From Aplectana chamaeleonis (Eukaryota; Nematoda; Chromadorea; Rhabditida; Cosmocercidae), in NCBI GenBank assembly GCA_029168955.1, contig JAPDOI010000419.1, positions 544,001-608,000 of the forward strand: a stretch of 64,000 nt of DNA, given 5' to 3'. Of this stretch, positions 34,901 through 49,900 are shown one piece after another (within the stretch, counting starts at the first letter, position 1; each line of letters opens with the position of its first letter). The notes under the pieces were generated by a model. The model was not told where the DNA came from. It saw only the letters and a program-made list of their open reading frames with translations, and did not search any database. Both the position numbers and the translations under genes were made by a program.

Positions 34901-37900
34901 TGAAGAAAAGATGGACTTTATGTTTTCCTAACAAAATAAATGTAAGGATATGCAAACCTTCGTCGAATTTATGATCAGGTACACAAATGCGCGTCACCTC
35001 GTCAATTTCACGCAGCCGGAATATGCATCCTACTGACGCGATTTTTGGAGCGGCGCACCGCGCCGTCCCACTTTTCGCCGCGCTGCGCCGCGGCGGATGT
35101 ATAAACGACCTCTTATAGCTAGCAGCAAGCGACCACTGCCGTAAGCGACTGTACGCGCGATCAAAGATGAAATACTGATTTTAGCTCGTGACGAGTGTAT
35201 TAACCATTATGGGCGAACTGCAACCAGTATTTCGTTTTCGAAGACATTTACCTAAACGAAAGTTACCGCTTGTGCTGCTGTGTATGAAAGCTGCCTTCTA
35301 CGTAATGCTTGTCCGCGCTACTTAGAATTGGTGCAATGCCACCCTATCTGGGCCAGTTACAGGCTATAAAACGGGGAAATTCACATGGTTCCTACGCGTG
35401 CTGGTGCGGAGCGAAGGTTAGAGACAGTAAGAGAGCGTGGGGCAGACGAAGGCCGAGGCGTCGCGCGCGTCGCTTGCGCCTCGAATGATGTGAATTACGA
35501 CGTTTTATAGAGGGTACAAACACTCCGGAGGCCAGGAGCCACCGACGATCTATGTTAACACACCGGCATAGCAATGCACACGCAATAGATGATTACCATT
35601 GCGGTTAACCATCTGGCAGCAGTGTGTGCTCTTTGCCGATGTGGCTGACTGATTAGAAGGTGTGGTTACTTCGCTCAACGCTTTGGAGGGAAGGAAATAA
35701 AGGGCGAAATAAAAAGGGGATTGCTTGATAGCGCGGTCATGGAGTCGAGCTAGTCCAAGGATGCTGGCCTTTTGACTTGGGCGTTCTTCAAGAAGAGGCA
35801 ATATAGCATTGTGAGTTCCCTTGCAAAGTGAACTGTCCACTATCCACTTATCTTTCCCCAGTACGGTGGAGTAGCCACTCGCGTTGTCTACGGGCGCATA
35901 AAACCGAGACGGATGGCACCCATGGGCTGCCAGGCAATCTTCTCCGCTGCTTGCTGATAAGAGAGATAGACGAAACATCTCAGCGCTTCGTTGATGATTC
36001 CATGATTACTCGCAAAAATTATTGTGAGACTCACGTCGAATTGTACCCCCTGGACGGCTTTCTCATACTTTGGTTTATTAGGCTTAACATGAAATCGCTG
36101 GCAAGGGTTGTAGCCGTATACAGTTTTTTTTCAGATTTTTTAATTGACAATCTTCAAGTTAAATCAGGTTTACCAAGATGATTATCTAAGGATGTTGACT
36201 GCAAGGTGCTTCTGTTTCGAGAAAAGCTATACTCCTCACGTGTTCAGCAAGTAGCAATTATAAAATTCTGTAGAACTGTTTGTCTGAGTGACATTTTCGT
36301 CTGAACTTTGCGTGGTTCTTCTAATAACTCGTTCACTATTCCCTGGAATGTGAAGCCTAAAACGTAGTAAAAAAATAGACCATATTACAAAGGATCCTGT
36401 AACGTTCCTGGTTTACCTTGCGAAGAAAAAGCACGAGGTCGCTTTCTTGACAATCACAAAATATTGCATGCCATAGTAAGTGGTAAGTGGACTTCTGTTG
36501 CATTATAGACTTCCGCGTGAAATTCCGAAGTCTCATCATTGAAGGCTGAAATTGTTATAATTGAAAGATCGATACATACTATACTTTGGTCCGAATCGAA
36601 TAATATTCGAATAAATATTCGAATTTTCGAATATTCGAATGCTCGAATATTCGATTTATTCGGAAAATGAAATTATTTGTTTTTTCGAATATTTGGTTTA
36701 TTCGGAAAAGCAAAATATTCGTTTTTCGAATATTCGGTTCATTCGGAAAAGCAAAATATTGGTTTTTTCGAATATTCGGTTCATTCGGAAAAGCAAAGTA
36801 TTCGTTTTTTCGAGTATTCGGTTTATTCGGAGAATCAAAATATTCGTTTTTTCGAATATTCGATTCATTCGGAAAAGCAAAATATTCGTTTTTTCGAATA
36901 TTCGAATTATTCGGAAAACAGAATATTTGCTTTTTCGAATATTCGGCCAAACTTTGGAGGTAATATTCGAATATTCGCAGGAGCGTATACTGCCATTTCG
37001 CCACGAATCATGGCTGCCGGTTGCATACCCTACGAACCGTTGAGAACACTCATTCCTCATTCAATTTTTGTGAAATCCCAAGGTGAGTTGTAAAGAGCTG
37101 GAGGTGACATCATTAACGAGATTTGCTCGAATCTTACTAAGTAAGATCCAAATAAGAAAAGTCGACCTCGCGAAGGAAACAGAAGAAATCGACTTTGTGA
37201 ACCTCGACCTTTCTTTGTACAGTCGGTCGAATGTTGCGCTCGATGTCCCATCCTAATCAAGCTGCCCACGAGGCTATAAATCTCTCTCTTCGGGTTATTT
37301 GAAGTGCTCAACACAAATCTGAGGTCCGTTTATTGAGTTTCGGCAGATCGCGGTAGATAACTGTGGGTGTACGGTAGTTTGGCGAAGTCTCAAATCCGAC
37401 TCAAAATTCCTACATGGGAATTATTCAGGGTGCTGAATACGAATTTTATCGATTTTTGAAATAGTATGGTAGGTTTTGCTCCTAAATTGCAATGTACCTA
37501 CCGCAACCTGCAATAAACCTCGGAATTTCGACAAACGGACCCCAGATTCGTTTTCATATCCCTACTCAGATATTAACACCGGCTGAGCGGGCGGAGAAGT
37601 AGGGTCGCCGGCTGAGCGAGCAGGCTTAATTTGGAGGAGGAGCGTCTTACCGGCTGAGCGGGCGGGCATGCGCTTTACCGTCTGAGGGGCATGGCTTTAC
37701 CGGTTCAGCGGGCGGACATAAATCCACGGCGGAGCATGTCACCGGCTGATCGGGCAGACATAGCATTACCGGCTGAGGGGCATGGCTTTACGGGGTGAGC
37801 GGGCAGACATTAATCAATGGCGGAGCATATCACCGGCTGATCGGGCAGACACTAAAGCGAACCACGCTCATGTACGGCGCGGGCGAAATGGGCTTCGAGC

Positions 37901-40900
37901 TGATTCGAGTGATGGTATTCGAACGGGTGGTCATCCACACGATTTGGATCATTGACCCCTCACACCGTACGGTTCGTTGTGACCGTGAGGACGTGACAGC
38001 GGGTCAGCTCATGATTTTTAAAGCAAGGTAAGGCTTGCCGCCTCAGAAATGAAACGCAAGCCTCGAACTTGCTGGGGAGTAGGGAGAGCCTACTAGGGGC
38101 TTTATCTACTCTTGCAGATCGATATCATTCACGTGGTAAGCAACTAATACCGGCAGAGCGAACCTCCATTTACCGGCTGAGGGGGGCAGTGAGTACGGGC
38201 TGAGGAGCAGCCATTTACCGGCTGAGGGGGCAGTGAACGCGGTATGAGGGGGCCACCAGTTGCCGGCTGAGGGGGCAGTGAATACCGGGGCTCGCCCGGG
38301 TACAATGTTTAGTCAGCCGCTATTGCCTGCCCCTCAGCCGGCGTTACTGCCTGAGTAAATAACCGCTACGGACAAGTTTTTAGCCAAATCCGTAACTTTT
38401 TTCCAAACACCTCAGACATTGCCTGATGGGTACCGTTACCCTACCGCGAAGCTCCAGAAACGCTTATTTCTGGAACCAGCAGTTCGGGACGGGATTTTGC
38501 GCATTTTTACTATGGATGCCAAAAAGATACTGACAATGCTTTGTATAGTTCCCTTGTCAGAACGTCCCCCAGGAGCTTAAGTAGGTCAACGTTGGCCGTT
38601 TTCTCCCCTCCCCCACCTAGAGTGATCAAACAGTCGCGTAGTCGATATGAGTTGAGCGTTGTCGATTTACCTTATATACAACTTTTCACCATGTAAGATG
38701 GACGCTAAAGGGCACTACGGCGTATGGGCTCACACCTGGTCGCAGGTTTGATCCCGCCGCAAGCCCACATTTTCGCAGAGTATGAGTCATGAGAGTATGA
38801 TATCAGACAACTGTGGAGTCCGTTTCGGCCACGATGGGCTTTCTAATCTAATACTCTCTTGAAAGGCTCTTGAACAGAAGCGTGAGCTGTTTCGAGAAGC
38901 AAGTGGTCTATTTAAAGAGACTACGTGGCGCAGAGAGGCGAAACTTTTGCAGCACCGCCGTTTCCCACGCAACAGCACGTCCTCCTATCGTAATCCCGAG
39001 ATCCTCGCCGCGGTCGACAACGAAGGAGCTTCCTTCGCTGAGAACCGAGACGGAGACCCCCTCAGCGGTTGGAATTCCTCCAGAAAGAAGCCCCAGTCTC
39101 TGTGAATTTCGATGTCATTTTTCCATTTTCGTATTATTTGTTCTAATACAGTGTCTCTCTCTATGATTATCAATGTGAACATAATTTCGGACAAGGAATA
39201 GTGAGTGCATTGCAATAAAAGAATCATGAAAAAAGAAAATGTGAAATGATAGAAATAATAAAAAAATTCATTTCATGACAGTGTTCGGGAAAATGAAAAC
39301 CTCCGATTGGTCGATCGTCGTTATATAATCTACGCCAACTGTCGACTACAACACATAACAAACGAATTCGAGGCCATCTACCAACCAAATATTGTTGAAA
39401 CAAACGTATTATTGCCTTCCAGGACGGATGTCTGGCATTTACGTCGTGGTGTCGTAGTGCAGTGCACGACGACACGACACACCATCCAGATGGCGCTAAA
39501 CAGCGCGCACATTGTGGAAAAGTGTAGACTGGCCGCGACGCAGGCACGACACCGTCGCGTGTAGCAGCTCCTAATAGATCTGCCGCGCGCGACGACTGTA
39601 AGTGCTAGGCGCGGTCGATCACTGCGCTGGGCGCGGCGGGTTGTACTGGTTCCTACACCGCGACCCCGTCGCCGCGACGCAAGTATGCACTAGGCCTATA
39701 GGGGTCTGCAGAGTTGCAGAGACCGGCGAGTGGTCGCCGAGCGTCAGCCTTGACGCGACGATAGAAATGTTTCGAAACATTATCGTCGCGGCGTCGGGTG
39801 CCGCTCGCTGGCAGTGATGTAGGGCCGTCGCGGCGTCAAAACACTCTGCGGTGCCCCTCGTCGTCGGGGTTCAGTCCGCGTCGGTCGCCATCGTCGCCGA
39901 ATGTAATCGATATTACATCACCCAGTGCTGTTCGTCGCTGCGAGCAACGCCGCAACTTAAACTCTGCAGACCCCTTATGAGATGGGTCCCCTTATATACG
40001 TGCTGTGCGGCTGATGGGCGCCTGCTCAATTGTGGAGCCATCGATCACCGTGTCCAAGCACAAGCATGGTGGCTCATTTGTCGTCCAAATTGCATCGTAG
40101 TCAAATCGAAAGCGGGTCTCGGCCTTGTGGAACGCCTATGGCCTACTGCATATTTCTCGCGACGCGCCGTCATGACAGTGCATATCAGCAGAATCGATTT
40201 TCGGTCGATATAGATGGAAAACATTGTGTTGCGTCGCTCGTCGTGGAAAATATGCACTAGGCCTATGTGTTGCGGCACGTGCTTCTCACTTCGACGACGA
40301 TTAGGACACGTGACGCTCGAAAAGTACGGGCCGTTACGTCGTCCACAGCGCTTTGTGTATTCGAATCGAAAGCCTTTTGTGGCCGAATCGGACACCCCAA
40401 TTGTCTGAGGTAGTGTCGTCCATCACGTCCTTCGCATCCTAGTGTGATCCTTCGCAAAAGAGTAACTGAATTTTGGATTCGTGATCAGCGACTCGAAGAA
40501 CCGTCTGAGCGGAGTTTGAAAAACGCAAAAACTACTTACAATGGGAAGTGTTTAGAGCGTCAAACGCATCTGCGAAAACGACTATTATTGTTGGTATCTC
40601 TAGCGCCCAAAACTGTTTTCAGCGCCTAAAACTACCCCCCTGAGCAAAATTTGGGTGAACGCGCATTTTCCATACTCTGTCGAGACTGACAGAGTTTTGG
40701 ACTTGCAAGGATTTTCGGTTGGGCGTTTATTTATACCGATTACAGGGCTCTGGAAGCGTTTTAGAAAAATGTCCCAGATTTGAGTTGAAATTCCCCCAGG
40801 GTGGTTTTTTGGGGCGCTGATCACGAGTCTGTGGTTTATTCGTCGATTTTCCAGAGTTTTCGGCTAATTTCGTTCGAAGCTTCCCAACCGGGGAAAATTT

Positions 40901-43900
40901 CGGGAGAAAAACGCCACTCTCGAGATTCCCGGAGTACTACGGTAGATATTGCTCAAATTGTTCTTTTGTGGGTTATTTGGAGTGCTGAACACGAATCTGG
41001 AGTCCGTTCATGGATTTTCTGCAAATTACGGTAGATTACGGTGGGTATACGGTAGTTTGGACAAAGTCTCAGATTTTACTCAAAATTAGTATACGGGGGT
41101 TGTTCGGGGTGGAGAATGCGAATTCAACGTCCATTTGTCGATTTTCAAAATACTAAGATGGGTTTTGGCCCCTAAATGACATGTTACCTACCGTAACCTA
41201 CAGTGAACCTCGAAATTTCGACAATTGGATTCCAGATTCGTGTTCACCACACGAGATTACCCCTACATGCAAGTTTTGGGCTGAACCCCAAAAACTTTTT
41301 TGAAACACCAGCAAAAAAATTGCCTCTCTTCTCTTCCCCTGCTTCCCTTGCCTTTTCGCGATGCTTGAAAAATGCTCATAACTTGTTCGAACCTGCAGCT
41401 CGGGGCGGGATACTGCGCATTTTTACTATTGAGCCACAAGAGATACTAACGATACTGATCGTTTTCGCAGATGCGTTTACCACTCTAAACACTTCCCTTC
41501 TCGGTTATTCTGGAATGTTAGACCGACTTTGAGATCCTCCTAACGATTTTCGGTGGTTCATTTCGCTAAACAAACTATATTGTTGTGAAGGAATCTACCG
41601 TTGTGGAATTTGGCATTGGAATAATCGTCGGTAATAAATGTAACAATTTATAGAACTTGTGAAGCTGCATATAGACAGATTTAAGTCTGTTTCTCAATTT
41701 TTGGTAGCTCAGATCCAAACAATCGAAGATTATTCGAATATTCGAAAAATATTCGACTTTCCGAATGAATATTTGAATATTCATTCGATCCGAATGAAGA
41801 AAACTTTTTTCGAATCATTCATTCATTCGACGTTTTTGTTAAGGTGATATTCGAATAGTTCATTCATTCGAAATTTCCCATAGCGCAATATTCGAATTAA
41901 TCATTCATTCGGAATTTCGGAAAACACAATATTCGAAAATTTCATTCATTCGGAAACCTTGAAAAACGCAATATTCGAAAAACTCATTCATTCGGAAACA
42001 TATTCGAAAAATTCATTCATTTGGAAATCTTGACAAACGCAATATTCGAAAAATTCATTCATTCGGAAATTCCAGAAAACCCATATTCGAAAAATTCATT
42101 CATTGGGAAATCTTGAAAAACGCCATATTCGAATTATTCATTCATTCAAAATTTCCGAAAATTCAATATTCTAATTATTCATTCATTCGAAAATTCCGAA
42201 AATTCAATATTCGAATTATTCATTCATTCGAAAAAAAATCGTCGAATACCAAAGTATAATACATACATATGGTCACCGATACCCAAATCGCTTGCACCCG
42301 CTGGTTTGATTAAAAGTTTTAATGGATTCGAAGAAACTGTGGAGGGTAGTCTATAAAGGTTATTAGGAAGTGTGCTTCACACTTACAGGCAGTGTCCACG
42401 ATAAAATCATTCCCCGCGTCTCCATTGGAAATCGAGAGGTTCGAGACCAATTTACCAACGATGTTAAAAAACGGAAAAACGAGTTAAAAAATCCTTATAG
42501 GGCACTCGAGTGTTCCGTTCACCCAACGCCCACTCTTTTTAGCCGCTATCGATCCGTGGACAACCAAAAAAAACTGACTTTAGGTGAACAACACACATTC
42601 AGAAGGTTATAATCTACACCGCTCATCAAAACCTACCTGATCTTATGATTGCTTACCGTCTAAAAGTCGGGTTTTCACTTGTGTACCTTTATCGGTAGCC
42701 CTTGAGGGGGTGGCCGCGGAGTGAGCGGAACGCGCAAGTTTAGGGCCGTATAGGACTCTTTGGTACCCGTTCTTAGCCGTTGCCCTATTATCAATTCAGT
42801 GGGCTCCGGACCTTTCGATTTACGTTGAAATTGCGAAGATTTTTTTGATTTCGGACACTGTCTTTAGGCATGTGACCTGGTGACTTAAGGCGCTATGTTG
42901 CGCATCCGCTGCGTGGACAGGCGCGCTGGATTGGTTCAGGCCCTTCGCCGAGAGATTGTTTGTCACTCATCGTCGCTGTGTGATAATACATCTCGTTTTT
43001 AGGTTGTTACTGGCCTGGGCAACTCACCAATTACGCTATGAAAACAAATACATTTTTCCAGGTGTTGTCGCTGAAGCAGCTTGGTCCGCAAATTCGATTG
43101 CTTCTGAGTGAAAGAGGAGTTGAGGCAGAAGTCGAGAAAACCATTGAAACGGCCATGCGAAACACGGCTGTGCTCGCCTACAATCCGTTTACAGAGCATA
43201 CTTGGAAATCTAAGCTTTTGGTAGGTTGAGAGAAGACTGGCTTGATCCATTAGGTACTGGACATCCATCAGTGTACGCATTGTTTTGGATGAAAAAGAGT
43301 TCTAAATTATGCACTATTCAAGGTAACTGAAAAAGCACTGGATCCAATCATTGACAGAGCAATCCCGGTGTTGAAGAGTCGCCTGCAGCCTAATAAACTC
43401 GAAAGCAATCATGTTAGTCTGTCTTTTCTCATGAACTGTTTGGTCTCCGGCATTCATGTCTATAATACTACCCCCTTCCAGCTCACTGCGGACTTGGAGA
43501 AATACAAAAATTTCCTCTGCCGGGTTAAAATCAAGGAGAAACTGCAGACGGAGAGGTGGGTAATCGTGCTTTCCGTATAATATGCCATAGTATTTAGGCT
43601 TTGAGCAGCACTGAAATTATCTAGCAACATTCCAAACATAATAGGCTTTTCAGAGAAGCTCTGTTGTCGCAACTCTCTAGCAAGATTATGGACAAAGAGC
43701 GGGAAATCGACAACAGGATGAGCACCTATAGCGAGCAAGGCCGATTTCTTACCGAAATCGCAGCGAAGGTCGTGTGGATCAGGCAGCAGACCAATAAGGT
43801 ATCTGTCAAAAAGTTCTTTCAGCTGCGAAATCTAAGAGCGTTCTCATTTTGTACACCCTTCGGTGTCTTCTTTGGGTTCCATAGCCCACTGCCGCTGCTT

Positions 43901-46900
43901 CGATACAGTAGGAGCGTGCTGCGGTATATAACCGTGTACCGTACCTTCCACTTTCTTAAATGCATCAGACGCGCTCGAAAAAGTTGTTGAGATAACTACG
44001 TTTCTGAAGTCGCATGGCCCCTAGTAGACTGCTCACGCCGTTCGAAGCGTCAAAAACGAGTCAAAACTACTAAATTTCAGCAATGAAAATCGAAAAATTT
44101 CTGCAACCCCGCCCCTGAGCTTCTGCAACCCCGCCCCAAAATACAAACTCGTCCGAATTGATATTACTATTACGATCCCTTTTGCTGGTTTTTGATGCTT
44201 CCAACGAGGTTATCGTTTCAGTACAGGCTGTAAGAGTATATCGGCTTCTCTATCTCAACCGTTTTGTTGCTAATATTCGCGGCTTCAGCCGCGCACCGTA
44301 AAACTCGTCCACTTTCACCTGATAACAAAATAACTCTATTCTCTTATTCCTCTATTTGCACACAGTTTTCGTTCGTTTTTTCGTCAGTTCCCGATACAAC
44401 CAGCTCCAAACCTTTCATTTATGTCATAAAATCGATATCATTTTTGAGCGTGTCTGCTGCCTTTAAGGTACCAATGCGTTTAGATAGGACAGCTTCCCAA
44501 GGTGAGAGTCGAATGCGACAGAGCGTCGATCATATTTCTATGATTTTTTTGCAACTAAGCCCGAAGTACGTCGTACACACTACTCGACCTGAATGGAGCT
44601 GATCGTAGAATAGGGGTTGACACTCAAAATCATTTTTAGTTGGAGAATATGCGCTCATTGTGTTCCGCGCTGCTGGACGACCTTGCCTCCTATTCCACAT
44701 TGGACAGTCGTATGAAGTCTTTCATGGAAAAACTCAAGCAAGCCGAGCAGGAGAATTATGACCAGTGGTGGGTTAATGAGAGAGCATAAATATGTTTCAA
44801 TGAAAGACAAATGTGATTCACAGAAATTGTAGGTGTCGCGAAACCATTCAATCCATTGATGACCCAACGGACTCGATTGCCCTGGAAACAAAGGGAAAAA
44901 TTATGGTACTGGAACAGAAGCGGGGCACACTAAACGTCAACTACAGCGACCGTCTTCTGAAACTACTCAAAGAGGTGAACGCATGTTTTTATTTCTCATA
45001 GGACACTTTCTTGATCCAAAGTTGAATACTCAGGTTCGACAACTGGCCAGTCTTGGGCTGAACATTCCGTCGAAGATCATCAATTGTGTGAACCAAGGCG
45101 AGAAGTTCTACGGATACGGTGTCGTTCTCAAGCAGATCGCTCATTTCTATAACACCATCGACCAGCAAATGCTGCCTTGCCAACAGGTACGGCTGCACTC
45201 GCAGTTGTGTATAATTAATCTGATGTTACTAAAAATTTGAATTCTCGTGAAGTTCGAAGCTATAGCTCCGAACTTAGAGCCTAGCTCCCTCGTTTCGACC
45301 CGGTCTAGGTAAAGCTTATCGGGCCTACCATGTCAAAAACTCCTTATCACTGTGATATGTATTTTGCCATGACTGACCGCTCCGCCGCTTGCTCCGCCCG
45401 AACTCATCCGAGCAAACTAGTCTTCTTTTTTCATTTATACTAGGGCACTTCCAATATTCGAATAATCAGATAACTGAATCTTCAGAATGTACTCTAACTT
45501 TCCCTGTTTCATCAAGTTGGTCTAGGGTTACCGCTTCCTTTAACAGACCAGATTTCTGGTCATTCATTAGAGTGCAATTTGCCATTATTCGATATTATTC
45601 GAATATTCGAATTATTTTGAAGTAACCGATAGTTTCGGTTTTATAAAACGGTATGATTTTACTTTCTCATAAACTGAGGGAGCCTTGCTCCCTGAAGTGA
45701 TACTTGGAAACAGCAACGTTCGATTACATTCTGGCATTGAGGCGAAAATTCAAATTATTCGACATATTCGAATATTCGGTGTGCCCAAGTGTATTTTCAT
45801 TCTATTCAAGGCTGCCTTGAATCGACAGCACCCAATTGAATTAAAATAATTCCCATTAAGGCGCTGATGTTGGACGAGGCGATCGCGTTCGAGCGGTTGG
45901 TGATTCCGCAGAAAAACGAGGAGTCCGCAATCACTCGCGTTACTTGGGAGGATCCGAAGCAACTTGAAGATTTTATTGTGAAGCTACAAGCCGCCTGCGA
46001 AAAATTGGCCAATCACAACAGGTACCTAGGATCTCATTCTTCATCTTTCCAACACTTTTATTGTATTAGATCGGGAGTGGCGAAGGTTTGCACAAAAAAT
46101 TAGCGACAACTGTATTAAAACTGGATTTTCAGAGAACGAGTTCCTTTAGTGAATTTCGAAGAAACTCGGCTAACGCTTGAAATTCTCGAAATATGGGTTT
46201 GAAGGCAGTGGTCGAGATGAAACATGCTTGCCTTCTTTTCCTTTTCAAACTTTTTTCTTGGATCAGAGAAGTAGGGCTTATCAGGGGCGGCATGCACGTA
46301 CGCGGCAGGTTTGGGTTAGGCAGGGTTTGAGGCGTCGGCGCGTTTGATGATTGCTGGGCGAGTGCTGGAGATAATAATTAATTCTCAGCCTAGGTAGTAT
46401 ACTTGTTCCAGATGGAATTTATTTCGAATATCCGACTTTTCGACTATAGTCGGATATTACACATTTTCGAATATTCGACTTTTCGACTGTAGTCGGATAT
46501 CACACCTTTTCGAATATTCGACTTTTCGACTGTAGTCGGATATCGCCCTTTTTCGAATATTCGACTTTTCGACTGTAGTCGGATATCGCACTTTTTCGAA
46601 TATTCGACTATTCGACTGTAGTCGGATATCGCACTTTTTCGAATATTCGACTTTTCGAATAAAAAGTCGACTTTTTTATCCGACTGAAACAGTCGGATAT
46701 TCGTCCGATTATTCGATTCGGAACATGCAAACTATGCAGTATACTTGTTCCAGATGGAATTTATTTCGAATATCTGACTTTTCGACTATAGTCGGATATT
46801 ACACATTTTCGAATATTCGACTTTTCGACTGTAGTCGGATATCGCCCTTTTTCGAATATTCGACTTTTCGACTGTAGTCGGATATCGCACTTTTTCGAAT

Positions 46901-49900
46901 ATTCGACTTTTCGACTGTAGTCGGATATCGCACTTTTTCGAATATTCGACTTTTCGACTGTAGTCGGATATCGCACTTTTTCGAATATTCGACTTTTCGA
47001 CTGTAGTCGGATATCGCACTTTTTCGAATATTCGACTTTTCGAATGAAAAGTCGACTTTTTTATCCGACTGAAACAGTCGGATATTCGTCCGATTATTCG
47101 ATTCGGAACATGTAAACTATGCAGTATACTTGTTCCAGATGGAATTTATTTCGAATATCTGACTTTTCGACTACAGTCGGATATTACACATTTTCGAATA
47201 TTCGACTTTTCGACTGTAGTCGGATATCGCCCTTTTTCGAATATTCGACTTTTCGACTGTAGTCGGATATCGCACTTTTTCGAATATTCGACTTTTCGAC
47301 TGTAGTCGGATATCGCACTTTTTCGAATAACCGACTTGTCCAATAAAAAGTCGACTTTTTTATCCGACTGAAACAGTCGGATACTCATCCGATTATTCGA
47401 TTCGGAACAAGTATACTAGGTAGGGTTTCCGAGGGAACGATTTTTTAGTGTTAGCCTAACCCCGTTCAGCCCTCGCGCTGCTATCATCAAACGGGCCGAC
47501 GACCCAAACCCTGCCTAACCCCAACGTAACCCGCCGCTTACGTGCATGCCGCCCCAGAAGAATTAGCGAAAAAACCATTTTTGCCAAATTTCGGAAACCT
47601 GAACTTTCTTGTCTTTTGATGGTGTACGAACCTCCTCCACCCCATCGAGATTGATGATCTCTTGAAGTTCAATCGATGAACAGTATCCTTCAGGCTGGCC
47701 TACTCTAGTATTTCTGTCCTCGTCGAGTCAAACATTGAATGAAGGGCTTGCTTACATTCTTTAAATGCTTCCATTTTTTACAATTCCATTTAATTTTGGC
47801 TGTGAACGTCAGAGATTTCTGACTGCTCAGCATAAGACTGCGCTTTTTGAGCGGGACTGTGCACGTATCGGCAACTTAGGAACCAATTAACTTCATTTAT
47901 CGGCCGTTTCTTGCCCGTAATCTTCATGGGCTTCTAGCCGTTAGTGGATCAAGCTGATTTTATTGGTTTTTTTTAATACCTTTTGTCATCGCGACCACTG
48001 CCTTCAAAGGCAGTGCCTACGATAAAAACCATGTCTGGTTTTTTGGTGAAGATCGGCAGCTGCGGGGTCTATCACAACTCTAACGTTGAAAAAAAACCTA
48101 GAAAAATGAGCTCGGAACAGTCCCCTACGGCCCCAAGGTTGGACAACCGTCAGCTCGTCACACCCCAGATGCACTTTCCACGCCCACCGACGTGAACAAA
48201 TGAATGCTCGAGATTGTGAGATGAGCGATGGTTTCCGATCAATAGCTCCGTTCTTCCCTTTATTCCCAACTTCTCTCATTACTCAGGTCAGCTCGCATAC
48301 ATCGGCTGCAAAAGACGGTAGTTACAAGCCTCGGACAACTCGTCCACCATGCCTCAATTTTTGAGGGACCATAACTCCGTTCCTAGAAGGTCTTGTACAA
48401 TTCCAAAAACATCATTGGAATTAGCATGGAACCGTCTTCAAGATAGGCGGAAAAGCAGGAAAACGATTCTGATCGTGTACACTGCCTTTAAGTATGCTGA
48501 ATGCTCGTGAAGCCAGGGCGTGAATACTGTCGATATCGGGGTGAAATTCCCGTCCGCAGTTGCAAACAACCGCTACTGCAGCGCACAGCTCAAATATAAT
48601 CGTGCCGAGGCCCGTGGTCCAGCAAGATTTTCTTGTAATGAGTGTCACAACAGCGGTTACTCTAACTGCCGACGTGCGGATGGGCATATCACTCCGACAT
48701 AGCAGTATGGTCCTTGTCATTGAATTGATGTGTCGTGACGCTGCTTTGCGGAAATAGAAAATCGAAGGGAATGATAGCTATAGACTTTCCAGTCGATGAC
48801 TTAGACTATACATGCCTTGCCTGTTTGGGAAATGATGGGGTTTTCGCGTCCTGCAGTACACTACTGCGCGTAAGATCTGGCCAGAAGGCGAGCGGGTACG
48901 TGTTTTCGCGTCTTCAGAGCACTTTTCTGATAACTCCTAACAACAACCTTTTTTTCAAATGCAAAAAAAATGTTAAGGATCCAGGTGAGATGGGCTGATC
49001 AAGAATATAGAATATCAAGAATATAGAGTTTACATTTAAACTTAAAACTTCTGAATGTGATTTTCAGACTGTTCTACAGTAGTCATAGCGCTGTGCAACC
49101 GCACACTGTATTTGTATGTCGTCAGTCTCTCAAGTAGGAAACAGCTCTTAGCAATCGGGTGCGAAACCGTTTGATTAGCAGCCATCCTCCCTTCGTTTAC
49201 TCGCTCGCAATTTTTCCCGTCAAGCAGCGTAGCGGCTTCCCCCCCCCCCGATCCAGTGATTGACGATACCGTAAGACACACCAAAGGTTTCATCACTTCA
49301 TATTCTTTTGTTCAAGCTTATTTCTTTGCAATCACTGTGCCATTAGATAGTCAATCTCACCAGGATTTTAAATACCTTTCTAGATACAAAAAACATTTAA
49401 ACTAAAGGTTTATTAAAGAAGGACACCAAAACCGGAAACGCGTCCCCGCGAGCCTTTTGAGCGAATTTCACGAGCGGTTTGGTATGTCTATCGTTTTTCG
49501 AAGTTAATTAGTGTCAGGCCCCGGTTATAGCTGCTTGATCGGATGTAGCCAGCCTGGTGGATACAGACAGAAAGCATTGGAAATGGGGTGCAAAAGCACC
49601 TGGTGTCTCCTGCTGCGACCCGCCGTAACCCGCCTCGCCAATAGGTACAAAAAATTGTTTGAGTAACATTGAGAAAAACACCCTGTGTCGCCGAGTGGAG
49701 ACCACCGGAAACGATTACTATCGTTACGTGGCCAACAGGATTGCATCAGTTCGGTGAAATAGTAAAGAAGAGTATAGTAAAGAAATAGAGGTAACTAGAG
49801 ATACGCAATGTTTCATTATCGGCAAGCTCACCGACGTGATGGTTGCATGCCCGTGCATATGATCACTTCGCACTGCGATCGCACTTCAGAAAAGGACTTT

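Noticed and set aside
36579..37093. Several frames of 98-141 codons with SEKQNIRFFEYS-like repeats
   Set aside because: Translations of the TTCGAATATTCG satellite, open on both strands.
38690..38775. tRNA-like B box (GGTTTGATCCC)
   Set aside because: The acceptor and T stems do not pair and there is no A box at the right distance.
46310..46335. TTAGGC, the nematode telomere unit
   Set aside because: Only single copies within the inverted ends of an element; not a telomeric array.
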